Shown one piece after another: positions 34,767 through 44,912 of a stretch of 64,000 bases of DNA. Position 1 is the first letter of the stretch; each line of letters starts with the position of its first letter. The notes under the pieces are model-generated. The model did no database searches. It saw only the letters and a list, made by a program, of their open reading frames with translations, and had not been told where the DNA came from. Location of the stretch: contig JAAKBF010000244.1 of NCBI GenBank assembly GCA_012656075.1, positions 310,001 to 374,000 of the forward strand, read 5' to 3'. The translations under genes and the position numbers were made by a program. This DNA comes from Phytophthora hibernalis. Taxonomy: Eukaryota; Oomycota; Peronosporomycetes; Peronosporales; Peronosporaceae.

Positions 34767-35235
34767 AAGTAGTGCTATACACAGACGCGAGCTTCGCGAA
34801 TGCATCTGAGGAAAGGATTTTTTTACAGGTTATGTATCAATACTTGCTGGAGCACGTATTGCTTGGAAGATTATTAAGCAAGACTGTATTAGTTTTAATA
34901 CGGCAGAATCAGAGCTAGTAGCTGCTAGTGAAGGAGTCAGAGAGGCAATGTGGCTAAAACTACTATTGAAAGAATTAGGCTACGGCCAAGTACATCCAAC
35001 TCATTGTTGGTGTGATAATACTGCCGCAATAAGTATTATTAAGGACCCATGTAGTCATACGTCAACAAAGCATATCGATATTAAGCATCTGTATGCTCGT
35101 GATAAACATGAAGAAATGAGTATCAGTGTTGCATACTGTAACACCAATGATATGGTCGCAGATGTCTTAACTAAGCGACTAAGTCAAAGTCAGTTCGAAA
35201 AGCTACGCTTAATGATGGGCGTCAAAGAACTCTAA
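34767..35235 (+). pseudogene. C1 RNase H
   Basis: VVLYTDASFANASEERI has the first aspartate; after a frameshift at about 34825 ARIAWKIIKQDCISFNTAES and ELVAASEGVREAMWLKLLL have the glutamate. CWCDNTAAISIIKDPCSHTS and TKHIDIKHLYARDKHEE complete the Copia RNase H C-terminus. Ends with VLTKRLSQSQFEKLRLMMGV at 35235. Catalytic residues are intact. Confidence 0.85.
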
Positions 35236-36045
35236 ATAGGAGCGCCTCAAATTAAAAGCAAAGAAACTCAAATAAAGCTTCAACCCTCAAATAAACAAAG
35301 CTTGAATGAAAAGACAAATATAAAATACAAAGTGGAAGTTTTAGAAAAGTCAAGCAAATTTAGGATAAAAGTTAACGGAAAACAGAGCCTTTTCACATGA
35401 AGATATGATTTAAGGATGATTTAAGGGTAAAATCTCGGCTTAATGATTCACCTATCCCTAAGTTTGGAAATCAAACATGTCCGGGATTGCTCTAGAGTAC
35501 ATTTTACTCAAATTTAAGTTACCTCTCGACTCGCTAAATTGCAACCGCTGAAAAGTACAAAGATCAAAGACCAGATGGTCACGAGTAGCCGGATAACCGG
35601 ACTTTCTGTTTACAGTGTCCCCAATGAGCGGTTAGTGGGTTGTTGGTACCAAAAGGCCGGGACCCGAAGGCCGCTGTCGGTTAGGCCAATCCACCGTCGC
35701 CTGGAAGAATGCAAACAAGCCTGCAACCGCCCCCGAAGGGCTTTCGTCGGATCAGCACTTGTCCAGATCGGGTGCAAAATTTGCGAGTGAGCGGCTTGAG
35801 CAATTGTCGGAAGCATGCGTATATGGGAAAGGTGTTTTGGTTTATATGAAGTTTAAGTATGTACTTTAATTTGGGCATTCTGAGACTAGATTGGGTAATC
35901 GGCCAATAGTAAGACCACACAAAGTTAACTTAGGCATACATATATTATAAGTTTGGGTTTTCAAAAGATACACAAACTGATAATAAGGTTGAAGTCGTGC
36001 TTCAGGACGGCTCTTGGTGGACGATGCTGGCACCTTTAGTGGGAG
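35236..36045 (+). other. C1 3' untranslated region
   Basis: 810 bp, AT-rich near its start (several AAATAAAG-like stretches), no coding signal. It ends with a purine-rich AGTGGGAG next to the LTR start, the likely polypurine tract. Confidence 0.6.
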
Positions 36046-36052
36046 TGTTGAG

Positions 36053-36421
36053 AATTGCGAATGTAGACGTAGCTTGGAAGTCGAGATGAGGGAGGAAGGA
36101 AATCCGAAAGTGAGTTCGATTGAGTTAAGTGTCTTGGTCTACCTGCCTCTCCTACAAATGCAATGCCCTTACCGTTCCCTCTTAATACGCGGCCCAACGA
36201 TTTGAGGCGCGGCCCAACGATGCCCATCAGAAGATCATAATCAGTTGAAGTAGTCAGCCAATCACGATACCGTATTTGGGGTAGACCAGCCAATCACCTT
36301 GCAGCACTCGTGCCTCTTCACCAATCAACCAATATACCGCGTGCCCCAGGCTACATGAGTAGCTGTATGCACGCGCCAACGTAGGTATCCAGACAGAGAC
36401 TGCGAAGTGTCAATCGCAATA
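36053..36421. mobile_element. MITE in C1 3' LTR, copy 1
   Basis: 369 bp with terminal inverted repeats AATTGCGAATG / CAATCGCAATA (reverse complement TATTGCGATTG), flanked by TTGAG on both sides (36048-36052, 36422-36426). No coding capacity. Holds a GCGGCCCAACGAT tandem pair at about 36190-36220. The flanking duplication may be up to 8 bp with mismatches. Confidence 0.65.
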
Positions 36422-36595
36422 TTGAGCCACAGTATCTACAGATTTGTATGCTGTGAATTCGAGTAGCCTGACAGGCTGTTAAGTAAGGCACACCGCTGTT
36501 AATTGGTCGATAAGGGCAACTTGCCGAGGGCCAACCAAGGTGAAAGCTACCAGCTCCCCATCACTAGGATAGGCCGAAGGATGCAACGGAGAGAT

Positions 36596-37059
36596 AATTG
36601 CGAATGCAGACGTAGCTTGGTAGTCGAGATGAGGGGTAGGAAAGAAATCCGAAAGTGAGATTGATTTAGTTAGAAGTCCATGTCCTGCTTGATCTCCCTC
36701 CTAATGGCGCTACTCCTAGTGCCCCTTCACTTACCATGCAAGGAAGATGTGTATGCAGCGGGAACGGTCCGATGGGACGGGAACACCAACATTTCATTTG
36801 AGATTTGTATGGTGCCATGCAACGGGAACGGACACAAGGGACGGTAACGGTTGGTCTCGTCAATACGCATGCCAATCACATATGCAGTGCCGACTTCAAC
36901 CTTACCGACCTATCATATCATCCCGATCCCAGATAACCACCCAATCAGATCGCCACGTTCGTGCCACTTCAACTATTGACCCCTTACGCCACGCGCCACC
37001 ACGCGCAGGTCGTGTGTCTAAAGGTACCCAGCCGGGCAGACGACGAAGTGCAATCCCAA
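36596..37059. mobile_element. MITE in C1 3' LTR, copy 2
   Basis: 464 bp beginning AATTGCGAATGCAGACG, closely matching the first about 100 bp of copy 1, and ending GTGCAATCCCAA. Flanked by GAGAGAT at 36589-36595 and 37060-37066, a single copy of which is present at the same place in the 5' LTR. Confidence 0.65.
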
Positions 37060-37143
37060 GAGAGATGACAATGGCGATATCACTTCCGGAACTGACGGCA
37101 AAAACTAAACTACAACACGAACAACTTTGCAACCAACAGTAAC

Positions 37144-37383
37144 GTCATCCAATCCAATTTTATCAGTAGCCAACAGCATCTGGTCTTTCCAGTTGACGAC
37201 AGTTGAGCTTGAACTTATCGGGCGCCGGACGTCAGAAGCACAACCAGGCTGATGTTCGCCTGACACATTGGTTCCAGTATCCATCACAAAATGCTTGGTT
37301 TTGCAATCCGCTCGTCGGTAGACACTGCACCAATAGTTCGTGGAAGAAGCCCAGGTGTAGTAGCATGCTTAGGAATACCCTTG
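37144..37383. other. Unassigned DNA right of Copia C1
   Basis: Minus-strand frame with VVNWKDQMLLATDKIGLDDV joins the 31053-30955 minus frame when C1 and one GTAAC are removed. Weak resemblance to a Copia Gag N-terminus; no confident identification. Confidence 0.4.
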
Positions 37384-39420
37384 ATAAGTCATGGACATGT
37401 TCCCCAGGGACGCGTTGGTTGGCTCTTCAACTTGAACGTATGGAGGTTGATGTTCACCTCCGCTTAAACGACGGTGATCTCCATTCTCTTCTCCCTCCGG
37501 AGTGCCCAACGTTTCGACTGGCGTCGACTCGAGGATAATCGTCTCATTGGAGATATCACTTCGATCCGATTCGTCGTTGCAGAAATGGTCGGAATTGAAA
37601 TCGATCGGAGGAAGGTTGGTGGCCATTATTGCTGAAGGTTGGAGGAGTAGAGGTCGCGAACTTGATGCTTGCGAGGTAAGAAGGCAATTTAAAAGTGAAT
37701 ATATTCGCGTTTGAGCTAAATGAGATACTCTCTCCTCCTTATAGCTAGTTACGAGCTGTCGTTATCATCACTTCGCTCGTCCTACGGTCGATACTACGCT
37801 GATCGTGACATTGCCAGTAACGTCGTGTGTCCTTCCTCGTCAATCGTTGTATTCCTTGTAGATTCGTGTGGCGATCCCTGAGATAGATGATAGCAAACAG
37901 CCGCAACCGAGCAAAGCCGGGGTAATTTTGCTATATTGTGACAACGGAATGGCATGCTTTCGCGCACATTCCAAAACGGAGTTTTGACCACGTTATAACC
38001 TAACATATAGGTTTTATAGGTTAAACTCCCTACCCTTTTATCATGATAAATTTTGATCCATTTTGACCCATTTCAAATTTGACCCGCCTGTTGACACAAA
38101 TAAATGTGTTGACCCAATTTGACCCAAAAAGTGATATCGTCGGTTCCGGTGTAATAACCAGCTTTTGGGGGAGTGAACTTCAATTAAAAAATGGGGTACC
38201 CGTTCCACCAATCCCAGGCCCCACCCAAAGTGATTCAAAAGATAGCGTTGCGTCACCGTACGACCATCCCGTCGCAACTGCGACAGGGCCGCCAGCTCAT
38301 CCTCACGCTGCTTCTCGGCATGAAGTTGAGCAGCAATTCCGTCAAGCTAGGTCGCTTCCGAGCCAAGACAGTGCCACCGTTCTGACTCGGGACATCCTCC
38401 CTGACCGAACCGAGACGCCCCCGTCGAGCCGCTTTTCTTTGAACGGTGCGAAGCTGTTCCGTCATGGCACGGCAACCCTCGCGGGTATCGACCAGCACCA
38501 CCTCCGGGCGTGACCGTCTTGGTCCCAGTAAGTTGTGGCGTCGGGTTTTGGGAGTGCTCGGTCGCCAGTCGGCAAGGTTGTCCTTGCTGAAGGAAAGTGA
38601 CCGGCGTGCCCTGATTGGCAGATTACATTCCCGCACCACAGTGACCACGATAGTTTAGTGACCGAGGCCTCGGTCGGGTATAATAAATTCCCGGCCGAGG
38701 GAACGAACCCTCGTTTGTACCCATTTCAGTTTCATACTCACGGTATTATAGAGCCGGGCACGGGATCACATATTGGGATCTGTTCACACTTGACATTTGT
38801 GTTTACGTATAGGACTAGCTATAGGATTGACTACAGAGCCTCTCAGAGCCATATATCAACAAAATAAATCAGCAGTCTTCCCCCAAGTCACCAAGGGTTA
38901 AGTCCGTCTTCGGTAAGTCTAGCTAGCTTATCTTAGGGTCTGGATACGCTCGGCTTTTGGGATACTGGTCAGCGAGCCCAAGGTACATTGAACCGAGGGT
39001 TTGTTGCTGGTCAGTCCAAGAGATTAGAGTGGCCGAGTGTTGGGAGCGACGAGAAGCGTCGTTCACCATACATTATAGTGGAACCGAGTGTTCCATACAT
39101 ATTTTACTACCCGCCGAGGTCTTACTTCGGCAAACCCGTATTAGGCTTGACAGCCGCTACCCTTCCTTCTGAGGGACTGTGGGGTTCGCGCGAAAGTGCA
39201 ATATTGCATACTAGCCCTCGCTCGTGGCTAGTGGTGCAGGTTTTGGATTGAACTAATACAACCTAGGTGTACAGAGGGTTTTCAGCCAACCCGGCGTAAG
39301 GGATCGTTCCTGGTCTTCAGGTTTGATCCAACGCTCGTTGACCTGACAAGGGGAAACGAGTGTTGTTGGTGGGACTCATACCATTTGGTAGTGAGAATTT
39401 CTGCGTGATCCTACACGACA
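37384..39420 (+). repeat. G3 3' terminal repeat (LTR)
   Basis: 2037-bp copy of 22671-24710, ending CCTACACGACA. No polypurine tract precedes it (left flank GAATACCCTTG), in line with loss of the G3 3' internal region. Confidence 0.75.
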
Positions 39421-39981
39421 ATGTCCATTTGCTGCTCACATTCCCTGGTTACTTGCTGCAGCTTCCTCCATGCTGCCGATGCCCAACTCCGAAAATGTAG
39501 TGTGAAGGAAGCAAAGCAAAAACTTAAAGCTGCCGCGTCGCGAACTGTAAAATGCAACGGATCGTGATCTCGTTAAGAAGTGCCAATTGCTAAGGGGTAC
39601 ACATAAACCCAAACCCCAAATTGGATCATGACTCCTGATCGCGTTAGGAACACCCCTAAGCGGTACCCGTTTTGAAGTGGCCGAAGAGCTTTTCCATTTA
39701 AAGAATCAGTCAGTAATAGAATTGACTACATTTTGTGAACCTTAACACTACAAGTATTAAACATGTAAAACATATTCAAAATGGAATCTAGCACCTTCTG
39801 CAGCGAATCAATAATCGCCGAGCATTGACAAAGAGTGCAGCATTTCTTGCTCACGTAATGATGTATTGTACTTGCCTATTACAAAAATAATTACCCTCGT
39901 CAAAGTTTTACAATGTCAAGGTACACTTTAAAACAACTTCTTTTGCCACCGACCTTGAGGAACTAGAGGAGTAGCATTTAG
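39421..39981. other. Non-coding DNA, nothing recognised
   Basis: 560 bp of AT-richer sequence without a convincing frame, repeat or RNA gene on either strand. Confidence 0.5.
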
Positions 39982-40483
39982 CTGGGAGGACAGCTGACTA
40001 AGATTCTTTTTTATTTAAACTCGCGCCTCATTGAACTTTTAAATTTTCGTGTGCCCCTACCTCCGGTAAGGGCACACGAAAAGCGGTAGGCTACCCCTAC
40101 CGGTGCCTTTGCATCTTGTTGTCTTTGCCAGAGAAAACGCGTTTGCAAACACATCCGAGAAGCCTAGCAGCACCATACAACCCGAGTAGGTAATGGTGAA
40201 TGCGCAAGTATAGCTTGCGCAGCATGTCCTGAGAATCGTAACCTTGGCGCCCTTTCAAATCTTCATCTTACCTACTCGGGCCAAAGCGACTGCGTGACTA
40301 GATGGAGCTTCTTCGCCCAACAACATTCGGAACACCACCATCCACAAGATACACAGAATATTTTGTGTAACCGTAGTCACAATCGGTGACATATGGACTC
40401 AGGCGACATTCGCCAATTAAACACTGGGGACCCCACCAACAAAATTGGTTAGGCTGTTCAGCCAGCTAAAGCTGTCCTCCCAG
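39982..40483. mobile_element. MITE with internal hairpins
   Basis: About 500 bp bounded by perfect 14-bp inverted repeats CTGGGAGGACAGCT (39982-39995) and AGCTGTCCTCCCAG (40470-40483). Inside are a 13-bp perfect stem (40044-40056 with 40070-40082, TTTTCGTGTGCCC) and a second 13-bp pair CCCGAGTAGGTAA (40181-40193) / TTACCTACTCGGG (40268-40280) that encloses a small TGCGCAAG hairpin at 40201-40221. No coding frame. Target duplication not clear. Confidence 0.6.
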
Positions 40484-41042
40484 TATAAGGGCCGTTCTTA
40501 TCAACGGTAGCGTGGTAGCGTTTTCCCTTTTGGTTGCGCGGTCTGACATAAATAGTGCTGTTGTAAGGTAGCGTGCGCTACCAGGCGGTCCCGCGAGTGG
40601 TTGCACGGTTGCGCACGCTACCACCGGTAGTCCAGTGCTTTCGAGGTGTTTGATTGGCTAACAAAAATAACTTCAACAAAACATAACCTAAATAGACTAA
40701 CACAAGTTGGCGATGCTCTGATCTCACAGACCAACTTCCAAGACCCAAGGACACCCTAAGCCAGCACCAATCAACTCTCAAGATGGATGGCGCTCATTAT
40801 CCGAGTCCAAGGAGGGGTGCGAGTATTTGGAATGACTGCCCTGTTGACGTCGGAGCTTCCGACTACTAGTTTGACGTCGATAACTGAAATTTTGTCGTCC
40901 CAACCCCTCAAGACCCACAACAGTCGTCGGGTGCGTCCAAAATACCTGCAAATACGCCTACAATCAGTCGTCAGTCGTTCGAGGGTGTGACTCTATCCGA
41001 CGTGGTTGTCAAAGATGGAGAATACGAGCACCAAGAGACTAT

Positions 41043-42072
41043 ATGACGGTTGCTTCAATCAAGGGCATTTCTGTTGGTGAAATACGGCACGGGGAATTAC
41101 GTGCAATTTGTAAATCCCTTGCAGTAACTGGTTATAAGAACAAAAAGAAGGCCGTCATGGCAAACTTGATCGCGTTGAAGAAAATCAACGAGGACGTGTA
41201 CGACAACTTCTTCAGTCCGCCATCTAAGAAGCCTAGGATTCCTAACAAGCAAGCGCAATGCCCATTTCGACTCCTCAACATCATTTTTAGCGATACGTTT
41301 GCAGAGCGCTTTTCTCGACTCGGTGACTCCGCTACTCATCAGGATCTGGACGCTCGCGTTTCTAAACAGACTTCATTTTGGACGGATGTCCGTGCAGCTT
41401 TTATTGACGAGAGTGACGAGCATTTCGGCAAACTGCAGTTCAGCCATTTCTCCCTGGATGAAATGGGCATTGATCCGTCAACAGTTGTGCCGCACGAGTG
41501 GAAAACAGCGACGTATCTATCTTCACACGGTCAAAGGTTACAAAGTGGCACTTACGCACTTCACGGCGTTTGGCAACCACCAACCGGACTTTTATCACTC
41601 CTGTGGTGGTCAACTGGATGTACTTTACCTACATCTACATCTTGTTCATCGCCCTTCCCTCACAGGACACATCCAAGCTGACCTTTCCGACGGTACATTT
41701 TTCGACAGCGAGGTTGATGTTCCAGTATCGACTGCTGATAAGCCCGACAGAAAATTAAAATCGAATTCTCCGTCCGCAGCTGATGCCATCATAGAATATG
41801 TTCACAGCACCACGCGATCGGAAGGTGCAACGCAGAGGCTAGTTTTTATGAAAAAACGTGACGAGCGCGAAGAGGCCAAGGCGATGCGGGATCAAGTGAA
41901 AGCAGAACAGGAGATGTCACTGCTTCGCTTTCAAGAATGGACGAGAATTTCGGATCGTATCCGTGCGCTGAGTCGTGAGCTACGACAAGAAGACGACCCC
42001 GAAGCTATCGCCGACCTTCATTCTGAAATCAAGCAACTAAAGCACAAGAAGGATTCAATCAATATTATCTAG
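41043..42072 (+). pseudogene. Harbinger accessory protein (ORF1, SAP/Myb-like type)
   Basis: ATG at 41043. The N-terminus HGELRAICKSLAVTGYKNKK and KAVMANLIALKKI has the spacing of a SAP-type DNA-binding motif. The middle, FWTDVRAAFIDESDEHFGKL, resembles the trihelix-like part of oomycete and animal Harbinger ORF1. After a single-base frame change at about 41500 it continues to 42072 with a charged C-terminal helix (FMKKRDEREEAKAMRDQVKA, EIKQLKHKKDSINII). In this superfamily the partner protein binds the transposon ends and brings the transposase to the nucleus. Identification rests on motif type, position and partner. Confidence 0.65.
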
Positions 42073-42124
42073 GTACAGTCGATTCACTCGACCGATCATG
42101 CTTTCTACCAAAGTTCAATATTTT

Positions 42125-43322
42125 TTAACGTTTTATCTTGTTCCTCGAAAGGTTGTAGTGAGGTCTAGCCAAGACAAGATCTTTGATGTGGCGTAGTATC
42201 CGATCTCGAATGGTGGACACACCAGGACTGTCAATGACGACGGTGTCGCTTGGTAAATAACCTTTATCGAGAACTCTTCCAGTAGACAGTGGGTCAACTA
42301 CATCCAGCACAATTGTGTCGGGCCTCTCACACACTACGAAATTATGGAGCCTACCAATCGATATTATTACTCTCGAACGTTAGCAAGCTTGACCTGCAGC
42401 GGTCGACGCAGAATTCGCCACTTCGTCGTCATCAAGCCAAAAGCCTGCTCAATCTTGATCCTTAATTGACCTACGTAAAAATTATATGCATCATTGTGAG
42501 GGTTTTCACGATGGGATCCGGAAAATGGGGTGATCAGGTGCTCACCAGGTATGTATGCGTTGTCACCGATGATATATTTGCCAACTGGCAGCTTCTCCAC
42601 GAGACCTGCTGCACTCGTTTTACTGAATGCACGAACATCGTTTGCTCCGCCAGGTGCAGAGACACACATGAACGTGAATCTACTCAGGTGATCACATACG
42701 GCTTGTACGTTCACCCCAACGGCTTGGTAGTGTCCAGAAAAATAGGACGAAACATTGCCGGTTTCCGTTGTCGAGGGAGTTTTAATCCGTACCAACATCC
42801 CGTCCACACAACCAATACAGCCATTGAGCACTCCGTATGAACTACAAATAGTGAAGTCGGCAGCAGTTCTCGTCAGTTCTGCGTTGATCTTGAGGAAGCG
42901 CATGTTTAACGCCTTGCAGGATAAAACCGCTTTGATTGTCAGGTGCAGAACCCGATAAAACGAAGCCACGCTGATCTCAGCAATATCGCGTACACCCGAG
43001 TAGCTCCCCAGCCAGCCATCGAAGTAGACAATGCAGCACGATTTCTCGAGCAATAGGTTCTACCCCTGAAGGCGTTATCGCCCGAGACTGGTCGATGCAG
43101 ATATCATTTCAGAGAAGTGACAGTAACTTTTTGAATGACACGACACTCATTCGGTACGTGCGATAGAACTTGCCCTCCGATTCCAACTGCTGAACACGCT
43201 CACCCCACTGCAATCGCTGTCGAAAAACGCGTTCTCCACGGCTACAGAGTCCTTCGTTCAGTATGACGAAACGCATAGCGCATCGTCATCCATATCGTCG
43301 GAATCCCAAACTGTCTCCATGA
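42125..43322 (-). pseudogene. Harbinger DDE transposase
   Basis: DDE_Tnp_4-type endonuclease. N-terminus near 43322 (METVWDSDDMDDDALCVSSY), then broken frames with YRTYRMSVVSFKKLLSLL. The frame 43053-42367 has the catalytic core: GCIGCVDGMLVRIKTPS (first D), HYQAVGVNVQAVCDHLSRFT, GGANDVRAFSKT and KYIIGDNAYIPGEHLITPFS (second D), then IKIEQAFGLMTTKWRILRRP (E). A one-base frame change at about 42375 leads into ISIGRLHNFVVCERPD and the C-terminus at 42125. The catalytic triad is complete. It ends 53 bp from the convergent ORF1. Confidence 0.85.
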
Positions 43323-43537
43323 TTTTTGGCTTGTCAGCGTTGTTTGCGTTTGTAAAATGACAATATCTATCGCAACATTTATACACGCTACGACAGGGGG
43401 CGATAAGAATGAAAAGTTGCGCGGGGAGAATTTTGTCATATGTCTGGTAGCGCACGCTACCGCGCAACCGAATGATAAGAACTGCATTAAGAGGCCATCA
43501 GAAATAATGGTTTTTAGGTGTATTGCTCTTCGACATA

Positions 43538-44017
43538 GGCCGGTTCTTATTTTCCCGCTCCCGGCTCCCGGGAGATAATTCTCCATTACTATTGGCTGAA
43601 ATGCGAGCGCATCCGGCTCGCTGCCCTGCATGAAGTTCCCAAGAATCTCCCGCTCCCAATTTTTTAGCGCGGTGCGGGACGGGTGGTGCTTGTTGCATTT
43701 AAGCAGACTCCCGAGAGCGCAAAACTGAGGACTTAGAGCGTATCGAAAGCGCGTTGGATGCGCACAAGATACGGGGTGCCAACGCACTACTGTACTGTAT
43801 CTTTGTTTGTCATTTGCACGCGGTAGCTGCAGCTCAATCCTGGAGTTAAGGACGATCGAGGGCTCCATCGTCCGTGTGAAAACAACTGAAAAGATTATTA
43901 TTTTTGAAAGGTTATATTAATTTTCGGGGGTCAACATAACTCTCCCAGTTTGGTTCTTATTTTGGGAGTTTGGAGCGCCTCCAACACGGGATTTCTCCGG
44001 GAAAATAAGAACGGGCC
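43538..44017. mobile_element. Harbinger-like MITE
   Basis: 480 bp with inverted ends GGCCGGTTCTTATTTTCCCG (43538) and CGGGAAAATAAGAACGGGCC (ending 44017). The terminal motif (GGCC.GTTCTTAT) is shared with the left end of the neighbouring Harbinger element, suggesting related ends and possible cross-mobilisation. Flanks ATA and TTA do not give a perfect duplication. No coding capacity. Confidence 0.6.
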
Positions 44018-44912
44018 TTATCGACAGTATGGAAGCGTGGTTCTTTTTCAGTTTATTTTTAGTTCGCTGCTTACTCGAGACCAAACCGACTCTTATTTCC
44101 AGTTTGAAGAGGCGCATCTCACTAGGAGGACCCTTTGACGGTAAATACGACGATTCTAAACCTAGCGTCAAGAGAATCTGATCTAAGAACTGTAGCCAGA
44201 TTATATTTGGGCCGTGGCGCAGAGCAGAATATTTGACCACACACTTCTAACTACAAGAAAAACAATATTGGTGGCACTTGCCACTCGAAAATGACTTTGA
44301 GTTTTCCCCTGATGATCACAGTGCTCGGGTTCATTCTTGATTTATTAATAAATCAAGAATAAATTATCAGACTTTGACATCAGTATCAGACAATTGATAA
44401 TTGCGTCTGATTAGGAATGCCAGAATTCAGGTGCTCAAAAAAAAGAACGCATTTAAAATCCATTTAAAATAAAAAGAAAAGCACCCTTCTATAATCGACA
44501 GAAATAATAGGTTTTCCTTCCGCACCGTCAATTCCGGGAAATTGTGATCTATCTACTCCACGTCTTGGTGTCTTACCGGACTCCAAGATGGATCTCGTCA
44601 CCGTTTGTGCCTGATACAGTACATGTACTGAGACCGAGTGGCTATTAGTCGCTAAAATGAGGTTGGAGGGGTCAAAACTGTATCCAAATAAAGAGTAAAA
44701 CTGCCATTTGTGGCATTCCATTTAGAGAGCCACCAGTCAGATATAGGGGCTCATTTATGGAGGTGTGAGCACAGTAGAGCTGATATTAATACATCACCGG
44801 AACGGAAGTGCATTTCAAGCTTATGCATGGATACGTATGTAGAATCGCCCAAAGATTCTCGCCGTCGGGCAGCGGCTGTCTGCAGCCCTCGCAGCTTTGT
44901 CGCGCTGTCAAC
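44018..44912. other. Intergenic DNA with a 28-bp palindrome
   Basis: No gene seen. 44333-44360 is a perfect 28-bp inverted repeat with no spacer, centred on TTAA. The right part will include the 3' UTR of the cysteine-rich gene. Confidence 0.5.

Larger units (their letters stand above)
31059..37138 (+). mobile_element. Ty1/Copia element C1
   Basis: Complete Copia element, 6.1 kb, flanked by GTAAC at 31054-31058 and 37139-37143 (5-bp duplication). 5' LTR 31059-31308 (250 bp, TGTTGAGCC...CCAACA). The order of protease, integrase, RT and RNase H identifies Copia. The 3' LTR starts at 36046 after the purine-rich AGTGGGAG and is interrupted by two MITEs. Frames are broken throughout and the RT C-terminal region is deleted. 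Confidence 0.85.
36046..37138 (+). repeat. C1 3' LTR interrupted by two MITEs
   Basis: LTR pieces 36046-36052 (TGTTGAG), 36422-36595 and 37060-37138 together equal the 250-bp 5' LTR. The two gaps are occupied by related insertions 36053-36421 and 36596-37059. Removing them restores LTR colinearity. Confidence 0.75.
22671..39420 (+). mobile_element. Ty3/Gypsy element G3 with nested Copia
   Basis: Two near-identical terminal repeats (22671-24710 and 37384-39420) enclose gag, protease and RT in plus orientation. Pol is cut at about 30112, at the start of RNase H. The rest is replaced by unrelated DNA (30113-31053 and 37144-37383) that received Copia element C1. The 5' repeat is followed by a good primer-binding site. 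No duplication of flanking bases was found (AGCTCCAA left, ATGTCCAT right), so the right end may derive from a rearrangement and not a simple insertion. Confidence 0.75.
40489..43487. mobile_element. PIF/Harbinger transposon
   Basis: 3.0-kb DNA transposon with TAA on both sides (40486-40488, 43488-43490), the 3-bp duplication expected for PIF/Harbinger. Ends are imperfect inverted repeats sharing GTTCTTATCA: GGGCCGTTCTTATCA at the left, TGATAAGAACTGCAT at the right. It contains two convergent genes, a DNA-binding-type ORF1 (plus) and a DDE transposase (minus), the normal Harbinger pair. Each gene has frame breaks. Confidence 0.8.
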
